In this document: positions 1 through 6,175 of the stretch, in pieces
Layout of the letters: every line of letters starts with the position of its first letter
How positions within the stretch are numbered: position 1 is the stretch's first letter
Source: Actinomycetes bacterium
GTDB lineage: Bacteria > Actinomycetota > Actinomycetes > Mycobacteriales > Mycobacteriaceae
Direction of reading: 5' to 3'
DNA length: 6,175 nt
Assembly (NCBI GenBank): GCA_023416315.1
Contig: JAEZIA010000453.1
Coordinates: 1-6,175 of the forward strand
The notes under the pieces: generated by a model
Told to the model about the DNA's origin: nothing
What the model saw: only the letters and a program-made list of their open reading frames with translations
Databases searched by the model: none
Program-made: the position numbers and the translations under genes

Positions 1-2078
1 TAGGCGAAGATCACCGGCTTGTCGGCGGTGAAGATCATGTCGAACTCCCGGCTGGACAGGCCGTGCGGATGTTCGGTCTCGTCCTGCAGCCGCATCAGGT
101 CGACGACGTTGACGAACCGCACCCGCAACTGCGGCAGATGCTGGCGCAGCAGGTCGGCGGCGGCGAGCGCCTCCAGCGTCGGCACGTCACCGGCGGCGGC
201 GATCACCACGTCGGGGTCCTCGCCGAGCGTCTCGTTGCCGGCCCACTCCCAGATGCCCACTCCGCGGGTGCAGTGCGCGATCGCTTCGTCCATGGTGAGG
301 AAGTTGGGGTGGGGCTGCTTGCCTGCGACGACGACGTTGACGTACTGGCGCGAGCGCAGGCAGTGGTCGTAGGTGGACAGCAGGGTGTTGGCGTCCGGCG
401 GCAGGTAGACCCGAACGACGCTGGCGCTCTTGTTCACCACGTGGTCGATGAAGCCGGGGTCCTGGTGCGAGAAGCCGTTGTGGTCCTGGCGCCAGACATG
501 GCTGGACAGAAGGTAATTGAGGCTAGCGATCGGCCGGCGCCACGGGATCTGATCGGTGACCTTCAACCATTTCGCATGCTGGTTGAACATCGAATCCACG
601 ATGTGGATGAAGGCCTCGTAGCAATTGAACAGCCCGTGGCGCCCGGTCAGCAGGTAACCCTCGAGCCAGCCCTGGCACTGATGCTCGGAGAGCATCTCCA
701 TCACCCGACCCGCACGGGCCAGATGTTCGTCGACCTCGGGGCCGACGAACTCGGCGTTCCACTGCTTGTCGGTCACCTCGAAGACGGCCTGCAGCCGATT
801 GGACGCGGTCTCGTCCGGTCCGAAGACCCGGAAATTGTCCGGATTGAGCCGGATCACCTCGGTCAACCACTGACCAAGCACCCGGGTGGCTTCGGCGACG
901 GTGCCGCCCGGCGCCGGCACGTCGACCCCGAAGGTCCGGAAGTCCGGCAACCGCAGGTCCTTCAGGAGCAGCCCGCCGTTGGCGTGCGGGTTGTCGCTCA
1001 TCCGTAGCTGGCCGGACGGGGCCAGCGCGGCGATCTGCGGATCCAGCTTTCCCTCGGCGTCGAACAACTCGTCGGCTCGATAGGACGCCAGCCAATCGGC
1101 CAGCACCTGCAGGTGCTCGGGCGTATCACGGGCGTTGGACAGCGGAACCTGGTGCGCGCGCCACGAGCCGGTGGTCTTCTTGCCGTCGATGTAGGCCGGA
1201 CCGGTCCACCCCTTGGGTGTGCGGAACACGATCATCGGCCACGCGGGCCGCTCCTCGGAGCCACTCGACTTGATCTCCGCGATGCGGTCCAGCACCTCGT
1301 CGAGCAGGACCGCGAACCGGCGGTGGGCGTCGCCATGTTCGGTCGACCCGTCGTCAGGCACCTCGAAGAAGAACGGCTGGTGGCCGAATCCGATCATCAA
1401 ACTGCGCAATTCGTCATCCGAAATACGCGCCAGCACAGTGGGATTGGCGATCTTGTAGCCGTTGAGGTGCAGGATCGGCAGCACCACGCCGTCGCGGGCG
1501 GCGTTGACGAACTTGTTGGAATGCCAGCTGGTGGCCAGCGGCCCGGTTTCCGCCTCGCCATCGCCGACCACCGCGACCACCAGCAGGTCGGGGTTGTCGA
1601 ACGCGGCGCCGTAGGCGTGCGACAGCGCGTAGCCGAGTTCGCCGCCTTCGTGGATCGAACCCGGTGTCTCCGGCGCGACATGTGACGGGATGCCGCCGGG
1701 GAAGGAGAACTGGCGGAACAGCCGGCGCAGGCCCTCGGTGTCCTGCGTGATGTCGGGGTAAGTCTCGGTGTAGGTGCCGTCGAGGTAGGCGTTGGCGACC
1801 AGGCCGGGCCCACCGTGACCGGGCCCGGTGATGTAGATCGTCGACTGCTCACGCGCCTTGATGGCGCGGTTGAGGTGGGCGTAGAGGAAGTTCAGCCCGG
1901 GCGTGGTGCCCCAGTGGCCGAGCAGCCGGGGCTTGACATCCTCACGGGACAGCGGCGTGCGCAGCAGCGGGTTGTCCAGCAGGTAGATCTGTCCGACCGA
2001 AAGGTAATTGGCTGCCCGCCACCAGCCATCGAGTTGGGCGATGGTCTCTTCGCTTACCGAGTCGCTTATCGAGTCCAT
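1..2078 (-). CDS. xfp: Phosphoketolase (xylulose-5-phosphate/fructose-6-phosphate), C-terminus cut off by window edge
   Basis: Thiamine-diphosphate enzyme of the cytosol that splits xylulose 5-phosphate (and often fructose 6-phosphate) with phosphate to give acetyl phosphate plus glyceraldehyde 3-phosphate (or erythrose 4-phosphate). Reading the minus strand from ATG at 2078 gives 692 uninterrupted codons; the family is usually about 800 residues, so roughly the last 100 are missing. Visible motifs: GHWGTTPG with His55, GPGHGGPG with His88, HVAPETPG with His133, the family signature EGGELGY at 144-150, the diphosphate/metal-binding GDGE at 172-175 followed by HLNGYKI (Asn206), GSWRAHQ with His309, and LTGRHGLFNCYEAF at 477-490. 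These His positions match the conserved active-site histidines known from bifidobacterial enzymes. A GTG directly precedes the chosen ATG and is an alternative start; neither has a strong Shine-Dalgarno. The N-terminus carries a small DSIS/DSVS duplication. It is transcribed divergently from the CoA-transferase operon. Family assignment is firm; preference between the two sugar phosphates is not readable. Confidence 0.97.
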   Translation of the reverse strand, partial: MDSISDSVSEETIAQLDGWWRAANYLSVGQIYLLDNPLLRTPLSREDVKPRLLGHWGTTPGLNFLYAHLNRAIKAREQSTIYITGPGHGGPGLVANAYLDGTYTETYPDITQDTEGLRRLFRQFSFPGGIPSHVAPETPGSIHEGGELGYALSHAYGAAFDNPDLLVVAVVGDGEAETGPLATSWHSNKFVNAARDGVVLPILHLNGYKIANPTVLARISDDELRSLMIGFGHQPFFFEVPDDGSTEHGDAHRRFAVLLDEVLDRIAEIKSSGSEERPAWPMIVFRTPKGWTGPAYIDGKKTTGSWRAHQVPLSNARDTPEHLQVLADWLASYRADELFDAEGKLDPQIAALAPSGQLRMSDNPHANGGLLLKDLRLPDFRTFGVDVPAPGGTVAEATRVLGQWLTEVIRLNPDNFRVFGPDETASNRLQAVFEVTDKQWNAEFVGPEVDEHLARAGRVMEMLSEHQCQGWLEGYLLTGRHGLFNCYEAFIHIVDSMFNQHAKWLKVTDQIPWRRPIASLNYLLSSHVWRQDHNGFSHQDPGFIDHVVNKSASVVRVYLPPDANTLLSTYDHCLRSRQYVNVVVAGKQPHPNFLTMDEAIAHCTRGVGIWEWAGNETLGEDPDVVIAAAGDVPTLEALAAADLLRQHLPQLRVRFVNVVDLMRLQDETEHPHGLSSREFDMIFTADKPVIFA

Positions 2079-2175
2079 CACCCCATCAAACCCCGTTTCG
2101 CGCCACCATGGCAGCCGCGGCGCCGATTGTTCACTCGATTACGCTGTCCGACGTGCTCAGCGTGGTGATGATCTC
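2079..2175. promoter_or_regulatory. Divergent intergenic region with presumed promoters for xfp and the CoA-transferase/ALDH operon
   Basis: These 97 bases separate the starts of two divergent genes, so both promoters are expected here or just inside the coding regions. For the plus strand, TACGCT at 2140-2145 fits the loose actinobacterial -10 pattern TAnnnT and would give a short leader before the GTG at 2176, but no good -35 is correctly spaced. A direct repeat CGATT occurs at 2124-2128 and 2136-2140, 12 bp apart, about one helical turn, and could be an operator half-site pair. No clear -10 stands out on the minus strand. The role of the region follows from gene arrangement; the individual boxes are weak. 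Confidence 0.4.
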
Positions 2176-4521
2176 GTGACGACTTCCAAACTGCTCACCG
2201 GCGTGCGGGTGCTGGATTTGTGTGACCACACCGGCGACGCGATCACCCGCCTGCTGGCCGACCTCGGCGCCGACGTCATCAAGATCGAGCCGCCGGGCGG
2301 TAGTGCGGCACGGCACGAAGCCCCCACCCTGAACGGGGTCAGCATCCCGTTCGCGCTGCACAACGCGAACAAGCGCGCCATTGTGCTGGACCCGGCCGAG
2401 GCCACCGATCGGGAGCGGCTCGCCGACCTTGCCGCGGGCGCCGACATCGTGGTCGATAGCGGAATCCCCGGATTTGCCGCGGCTTTCGGCACCTCGTGCG
2501 CGGCGCTGGCCGATGAGTTCCCGCAGCTGGTGACCATGTCGGTCACCGACTTCGGCACTCAGGGTCCGCGCTCGTCGTGGCGGGCCACCGACGCCGTGCT
2601 GTACGCGATGTCCACCGCGCTGTCGCGGTCGGGGCCGACGACGGGTACACCGGTGCTGCCCCCGGACGGTATCGCCACGACCACCGCCGCCGTCCAGGCC
2701 ACCTGGGCGCTGCTGGTGGCGTACTTCAACCGCTTGCGGTGCGGGACCGGCGACTACATCGACTTCTCCCGCTTCGACGCCGTGGTCCTGGCGTTGGATC
2801 CACCGTTCGGCACCCAGGGTCAGGCCGCGACCGCACGCAGCGCCGCCTCGCGCTGGCGCGGCCGGCCCAGAAACCAGGACTCCTACCCGATCTTCGCGTG
2901 CCGGGACGGGTACGTCCGGATCTGCGTGCTGGCACCGCGGCAGTGGCACGGTATGCGGGCGTGGCTGGGGGAGCCGGAGCAATTCCAGGATCCGGTATTC
3001 GACTCGATTATCGCGCGTACCAAGGCATTTGGTGAACTGAGCCAGTTGATGGCGGCCCTATTCGCCGACAAGACGATGGCGCAGCTGGTCGCCGAGGGGC
3101 AAGCACACGGCGTGCCGATCGCCGCCGTGCTGACCCCGTCGCAGGCGCTGGAATCCGAGCACTTCACCGCGGTCGGCGCACTGGTCGACACCGAGCTCGC
3201 GCCGGGCGTCAGCGCCCGGGTTCCGGCCGGCTACTGGGTGGTCGACGGCAGTCACGCCGGCTACCGCACCCCGGCACCTGACCTGGCGCGCAGTGAGAGT
3301 CGTTGGCAGACAGCGCAATTCACTCCTGACCCGACACAGGCCCTCGGGGCGCGGCCGCTGGCCGGTGTGCGGGTCCTGGATCTGGGTGTGATCGTCGCCG
3401 GCGGCGAGTTGAGCAGGCTGTTCGCCGATCAGGGCGCCGAGGTCATCAAGATCGAGAGCGCCGGCTATCCGGACGGGCTGCGGCAGAAGGGTCCCGATCA
3501 GCAGATCAGCGAGTCCTTCGCCAGGGCGCATCGCAACAACCTCGGCCTCGGCCTCGAACTCCGTAGCGAGCAGGGTGCGGAGTTGTTCAGCCGCCTGATC
3601 GCGGCCTCCGACGCCGTGTTCGCCAACTTCAAGCCGGGAACCCTGGCGTCGCTTGGTTTTTCCCACGACCGGTTACGCGAGCTGAACCCCGGCCTGGTGC
3701 TGGCTGAAAGCAGCGCGTTCGGCGACACCGGGCCGTGGAGCAAGCGGCTCGGTTACGGCCCGCTGGTACGTGCGACGATCGGGGTGACGCGGCTGTGGAC
3801 CTCCGAAGAGCCGCCGGCGCCCACCGCGCGGCACGCGTTCTACGACGCGACGACGATCTTCCCGGACCACGTCGTGGGCCGGATCAGTGCGATCGGCGCA
3901 TTGGCCGGGCTGATCCGCCGCGAGCGGGACGGTATCGGCGCCCGGATCCACGTCTCGCAGGCCGAAGCCGCGATCAACCAGCTCGACACCCTTTACGTCA
4001 CGCTGGCCGCCGCGGCGGGCGGGGCCGGTGACATCGAGGGGGATCCCGCCCGGCACCTGGTGCTGCCATGCGCCGGCGACGACGAATGGTGCGTGGTGTC
4101 GGTCCGGTCGGACGCCGACCGCGCGGCACTCGCCACGGTCGTCGGGGACACCGAACTGCGCGACTGGACGCGGGATCGTTCGCCGCTGGAGGTGGCCGAG
4201 GCGCTGCAAGCGGCCGGAGTGCCCGCAGGCCCGATGACCCGGATCGCCGAACTGGCCGAGGATCCCCAGCTCCGGCTGCGAAACGTGTTCAGCGAGATGG
4301 TCCATCCGCTGATCGAGCATCCTTTGCCGACCGAGGCGGGTCCGGCGCCCTACCGGCACATCCCGCCCGCACCGCAGCGCCCCGCACCGCTACCCGGCGC
4401 GGACACCCGGCAGGTCTGCCGCGAGGTGCTGGCCATGACCGACGGTGACATCGACGACTTGATCGAGGGCGGCGTGCTCTTCGCCGCCGAGGTCACCGAG
4501 AGCACCGGCGCGACCAGATGA
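2176..4521 (+). CDS. Fused two-domain family III (CaiB/BaiF) CoA-transferase
   Basis: 781 residues, about twice the usual length of 380-400, made of two tandem CaiB/BaiF domains. Such enzymes move CoA between carboxylic acids in the cytosol through an aspartyl-CoA thioester. Domain 1 (about 6-390) opens with LLTGVRVLDL and has ADVIKIEPPGG (about 32-42) and NKR at 65-67. Domain 2 (about 395-770) opens with LAGVRVLDLG and has AEVIKIES (421-428), NFKPG at 484-488 and FPDHVVGR with Asp564, which lines up with the catalytic Asp of the family. At the matching place domain 1 has Thr168 (GIATTT), and its NF-PG motif is replaced by DSGIPG (94-99), so only domain 2 looks catalytic. The frame stays open upstream to an ATG at 2008, but that start would lie inside xfp and add residues unlike the family, so GTG 2176 is preferred; no strong Shine-Dalgarno precedes it. 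It overlaps the next gene by ATGA. Substrate unknown; racemase or other acyl-CoA activities occur in the same superfamily. Confidence 0.93.
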   Translation: MTTSKLLTGVRVLDLCDHTGDAITRLLADLGADVIKIEPPGGSAARHEAPTLNGVSIPFALHNANKRAIVLDPAEATDRERLADLAAGADIVVDSGIPGFAAAFGTSCAALADEFPQLVTMSVTDFGTQGPRSSWRATDAVLYAMSTALSRSGPTTGTPVLPPDGIATTTAAVQATWALLVAYFNRLRCGTGDYIDFSRFDAVVLALDPPFGTQGQAATARSAASRWRGRPRNQDSYPIFACRDGYVRICVLAPRQWHGMRAWLGEPEQFQDPVFDSIIARTKAFGELSQLMAALFADKTMAQLVAEGQAHGVPIAAVLTPSQALESEHFTAVGALVDTELAPGVSARVPAGYWVVDGSHAGYRTPAPDLARSESRWQTAQFTPDPTQALGARPLAGVRVLDLGVIVAGGELSRLFADQGAEVIKIESAGYPDGLRQKGPDQQISESFARAHRNNLGLGLELRSEQGAELFSRLIAASDAVFANFKPGTLASLGFSHDRLRELNPGLVLAESSAFGDTGPWSKRLGYGPLVRATIGVTRLWTSEEPPAPTARHAFYDATTIFPDHVVGRISAIGALAGLIRRERDGIGARIHVSQAEAAINQLDTLYVTLAAAAGGAGDIEGDPARHLVLPCAGDDEWCVVSVRSDADRAALATVVGDTELRDWTRDRSPLEVAEALQAAGVPAGPMTRIAELAEDPQLRLRNVFSEMVHPLIEHPLPTEAGPAPYRHIPPAPQRPAPLPGADTRQVCREVLAMTDGDIDDLIEGGVLFAAEVTESTGATR

Positions 4522-5954
4522 CGTCCGCCGCACAGCTTTTCATCGACGGCACGTTCCGGCGCGCCGTGCAGGTGCAGCCGGTGATCGAAGCGGCGACCGG
4601 GGAGCCGCTGGGCGACGGGGCCAGCGCCACCGAAGCCGACATCGACGCCGCGGTGTCGGCGGCGCGAAACGCGTTGCCGGACTGGCAGTCCGCCTCACCC
4701 GATCACCGGGCCGGCCTGCTCACCGCGTTCGCCGCCGCGCTGGACAAGCGGGCACGCTCCACCGACGAACTGGTGACCCGGGAGAACGGCATGCCGATGT
4801 CGTTGTCGCGCGGCGCCAACGGCCGCTTCCCGGCGGCGCTGCTGCGTTACTACGCCCAGCTGATCGCCGACACCCCGATCGAGGACATCCGCCCCAGCAT
4901 GATCGGGCACACCATCGTGCGCCGGGAAGCCGTCGGCGTGGTGGCCGCGATCGTGCCGTGGAACTATCCGCAGGCGCTGGCGGCGTTCAAGTTGGCGCCC
5001 GCGCTGGCCGCCGGCTGCACGGTGGTGCTCAAGGCCGCGCCCGAAACCGCGTTGGACGCTCTGGTGTTCGCCGAAGCGGCCGTTGAGGCGGGGCTACCGG
5101 CCGGGGTGCTGAACATCGTGCCGGGCGGTGCCGCCACGGGTGCCTATCTGGTGGCCCATCCCGGCGTGGACAAGGTCACGTTCACCGGGTCGACGGCGGC
5201 GGGCCGCGCCATCGGCGAGGTGTGCGGCCGGTTGTTGCGGCCGGTCACCCTGGAACTGGGCGGCAAGTCCGCGGCGATCATCCTCGACGACGCCGACCTG
5301 GAGGCCACTGTGAAGGGCCTGCGCACCGCGTCGTTCGTCAACAACGGCCAGACCTGCCATCTCAGTTCGCGGATTCTGGCGCCGCGGTCGCGCTACCAGG
5401 AGGTGCTCGACGCGCTGGTCGGGATGGTCGGCGAGCTGACGGTCGGCGATCCGTTGGACACGTCGACCGACATCGGCCCGCTGGTCAGCGCCCGGCAACG
5501 GGACCGGGTGCTGGGCTACATCGAGTCCGGTAAGGCGAGTGCGGCGAAACTCGTTGTGGGCGGCTCGGTTCCGGCGGATCAGCCGAACGGCTGGTTCGTC
5601 GCACCGACCGTGTTCGCCGACGTCGACAACTCCGACCGGATCGCCCAGGAGGAGATCTTCGGTCCGGTGCTCGCGGTGATTCCCTACGACGGTGACGACC
5701 AGGCGATCGCACTGGCCAACGACAGCGAGTTCGGGCTGGCGGGCACGGTGTGGTCCACCGACGACGAGCGCGCCACCGAAGTCGCCAGGGCGGTCCGCAC
5801 CGGCACCATCGGCGTCAACGACTATCAGCTCGATTTCCGGGCGCCGTTCGGCGGGGTGAAGGCCAGCGGTATCGGCCGCGAGCTGGGGCCGGAGGGGCTC
5901 GACGCGTTCTTCGCGCTGAAGTCGATCTACCGGGTGGGCCCCGCAGACGACTGA
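4518..5954 (+). CDS. NAD(P)-dependent aldehyde dehydrogenase
   Basis: 478 residues, a normal full length for the aldehyde dehydrogenase superfamily, which oxidises aldehydes to carboxylates in the cytosol. Motifs in order: PWNYP with Asn149, VVLKAAPET with Lys172 for cofactor binding, FTGSTAAGR (222-230) of the Rossmann fold, LELGGKS with general-base Glu246, NNGQTCHLSSR with nucleophile Cys280, EEIFGPV with Glu379, and the C-terminal PFGGVKASGIGRE. All catalytic residues are present. Position +3 after Lys172 is Pro175 rather than the Glu typical of strictly NAD-linked classical enzymes, so cofactor choice is open. The start ATG overlaps the stop of the CoA-transferase gene (ATGA), which suggests translational coupling and joint function: oxidation of an aldehyde followed by CoA activation of the acid. 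It resembles the broad actinobacterial group I associate with M. tuberculosis Rv0223c (from memory, unchecked). The physiological aldehyde cannot be named. Confidence 0.95.
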   Translation: MTSAAQLFIDGTFRRAVQVQPVIEAATGEPLGDGASATEADIDAAVSAARNALPDWQSASPDHRAGLLTAFAAALDKRARSTDELVTRENGMPMSLSRGANGRFPAALLRYYAQLIADTPIEDIRPSMIGHTIVRREAVGVVAAIVPWNYPQALAAFKLAPALAAGCTVVLKAAPETALDALVFAEAAVEAGLPAGVLNIVPGGAATGAYLVAHPGVDKVTFTGSTAAGRAIGEVCGRLLRPVTLELGGKSAAIILDDADLEATVKGLRTASFVNNGQTCHLSSRILAPRSRYQEVLDALVGMVGELTVGDPLDTSTDIGPLVSARQRDRVLGYIESGKASAAKLVVGGSVPADQPNGWFVAPTVFADVDNSDRIAQEEIFGPVLAVIPYDGDDQAIALANDSEFGLAGTVWSTDDERATEVARAVRTGTIGVNDYQLDFRAPFGGVKASGIGRELGPEGLDAFFALKSIYRVGPADD

Positions 5955-5985
5955 GTGGCCACCCGAAGCACGGATGGCCACTCAG
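5951..5985. terminator. Perfect 11-bp stem-loop between convergent genes, likely terminator
   Basis: CTGAGTGGCCA at 5951-5961 pairs exactly with TGGCCACTCAG at 5975-5985 across a 13-base loop. The left arm includes the stop codon of the aldehyde dehydrogenase gene. The right arm ends 13 bases before the stop of the converging minus-strand gene, so the hairpin could end transcription from both sides. No T-run follows on either strand, which is common for hairpins at gene ends in mycobacteria but makes intrinsic termination less certain. Confidence 0.65.
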
Positions 5986-5998
5986 CTCGGAGTCTGCT

Positions 5999-6175
5999 TT
6001 AGCCCGTTCCCAGGCAGCCCACGCCGTTGACGCAGCCGCCGGCACCGCCGGGTCCGGCGCCGCCCTGCACACCAGGAGCCGAACCGCTGACACCGCCGGG
6101 TCCGGCGCCGCCCTGCACACCAGGAGCCGAACCGCTGACACCGCCCGGTCCCGCGCCGCCGGCCGCACCGGGTAC
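5999..6175 (-). CDS. C-terminal end of a Gly/Pro-rich repeat protein, function unknown (partial)
   Basis: Read on the minus strand from the window edge, 58 codons end in TAA at 6001-5999. About half the residues are glycine, with Ala, Pro, Ser and Val making up most of the rest. The chain contains two exact copies of a 16-residue unit, GGVSGSAPGVQGGAGP, preceded by a degenerate copy (VPGAAGGAGP), and ends in GGCVNGVGCLGTG. The two cysteines, six residues apart, could form a disulfide, which together with the low-complexity Gly/Pro repeats would suit a secreted or cell-envelope protein; the N-terminus with any signal peptide is outside the window. The composition recalls mycobacterial glycine-rich proteins, but the repeat is neither the GGAGGX pattern of PE_PGRS proteins nor strict collagen triplets. 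It converges on the aldehyde dehydrogenase gene. Another minus-strand frame is also open here, but it continues antisense into the dehydrogenase gene and is taken as a shadow. I do not recognise the family. Confidence 0.6.
   Translation of the reverse strand, partial: VPGAAGGAGPGGVSGSAPGVQGGAGPGGVSGSAPGVQGGAGPGGAGGCVNGVGCLGTG
6043..6138. repeat. Exact 48-bp tandem repeat, two copies plus a diverged third
   Basis: Positions 6043-6090 and 6091-6138 are identical 48-base units, and 6139-6175 begins a third, diverged unit cut by the window edge. The length is a multiple of three and encodes a 16-residue protein unit on the minus strand, so gain or loss of a copy would keep the reading frame. Complete identity at the DNA level, including third codon positions, points to recent duplication or ongoing homogenisation. 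Confidence 0.9.

Noticed and set aside
63..1007. Long plus-strand open frame of 314 codons, with other open frames to about 2168
   Set aside because: It is antisense to phosphoketolase, whose motifs are unmistakable. The translated product is low-complexity and unlike any family; GC-rich codon bias keeps opposite frames open.
2168..2179. Tiny upstream ORF ATG-ATC-TCG-TGA whose stop overlaps the GTG start of the CoA-transferase
   Set aside because: Three sense codons can arise by chance. There is no supporting ribosome-binding site or conserved leader peptide pattern, so no regulatory claim is made.
2131..2982. Minus-strand open frame of 283 codons opposite CoA-transferase domain 1
   Set aside because: Antisense shadow of a clear CaiB/BaiF domain; no family features of its own.
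2176..4521. Possibility that the double-length CoA-transferase is two genes joined by a sequencing error
   Set aside because: The frame is continuous with a normal linker around 385-395 and no stop, start or ribosome-binding site at the junction. Double-domain fusions of this family are known in actinobacteria.
5094..5981. Minus-strand open frame of 295 codons opposite the aldehyde dehydrogenase
   Set aside because: The plus strand carries all aldehyde dehydrogenase catalytic motifs in order. The antisense product shows no recognisable domain.
5815..6168. Minus-strand frame of 117 codons crossing the hairpin and the repeat
   Set aside because: It runs antisense into the aldehyde dehydrogenase C-terminus and through the convergent hairpin. 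The Gly-rich frame ending at 5999 stops just before the hairpin and gives a cleaner composition.

Overview
This is a GC-rich, densely coding stretch with strong G/C bias at third codon positions and a GTG start. It looks like chromosomal DNA of a high-GC actinobacterium. The style of the aldehyde dehydrogenase and of the fused CoA-transferase points to a Mycobacterium/Mycolicibacterium-type genome. That genus assignment is inferred from remembered family resemblance and was not searched.

Layout: (1) Positions 1-2078, minus strand: the N-terminal 692 residues of a phosphoketolase (xfp), whose C-terminus runs off the left edge. (2) Positions 2079-2175: a 97-bp divergent intergenic region that should hold the promoters for both directions. 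(3) Positions 2176-4521, plus strand: a 781-residue protein made of two fused family III (CaiB/BaiF) CoA-transferase domains. (4) Positions 4518-5954, plus strand: an NAD(P)-dependent aldehyde dehydrogenase that overlaps the transferase by ATGA. (5) Positions 5951-5985: a perfect 11-bp stem-loop lying between convergent genes. (6) Positions 5999-6175, minus strand: the C-terminal end of a Gly/Pro-rich protein encoded partly by an exact 48-bp tandem repeat.

The plus-strand pair forms a tight operon. An aldehyde dehydrogenase makes a carboxylate and a CoA-transferase can activate a carboxylate as its CoA thioester, so a two-step aldehyde-to-acyl-CoA route is a reasonable inference; the substrate cannot be read from the sequence. 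The phosphoketolase is transcribed away from this operon and belongs to central sugar-phosphate metabolism (acetyl-phosphate formation). Its partners, if any, lie beyond the left edge.

The most notable observation is that the two halves of the CoA-transferase have diverged in different ways. The N-terminal half has Thr where the catalytic Asp is expected and has lost the NF-PG motif. The C-terminal half keeps both but has lost the NKR motif that the N-terminal half retains. I found no mobile element, tRNA, rRNA or CRISPR array. Nothing here looks like a wholly new system.
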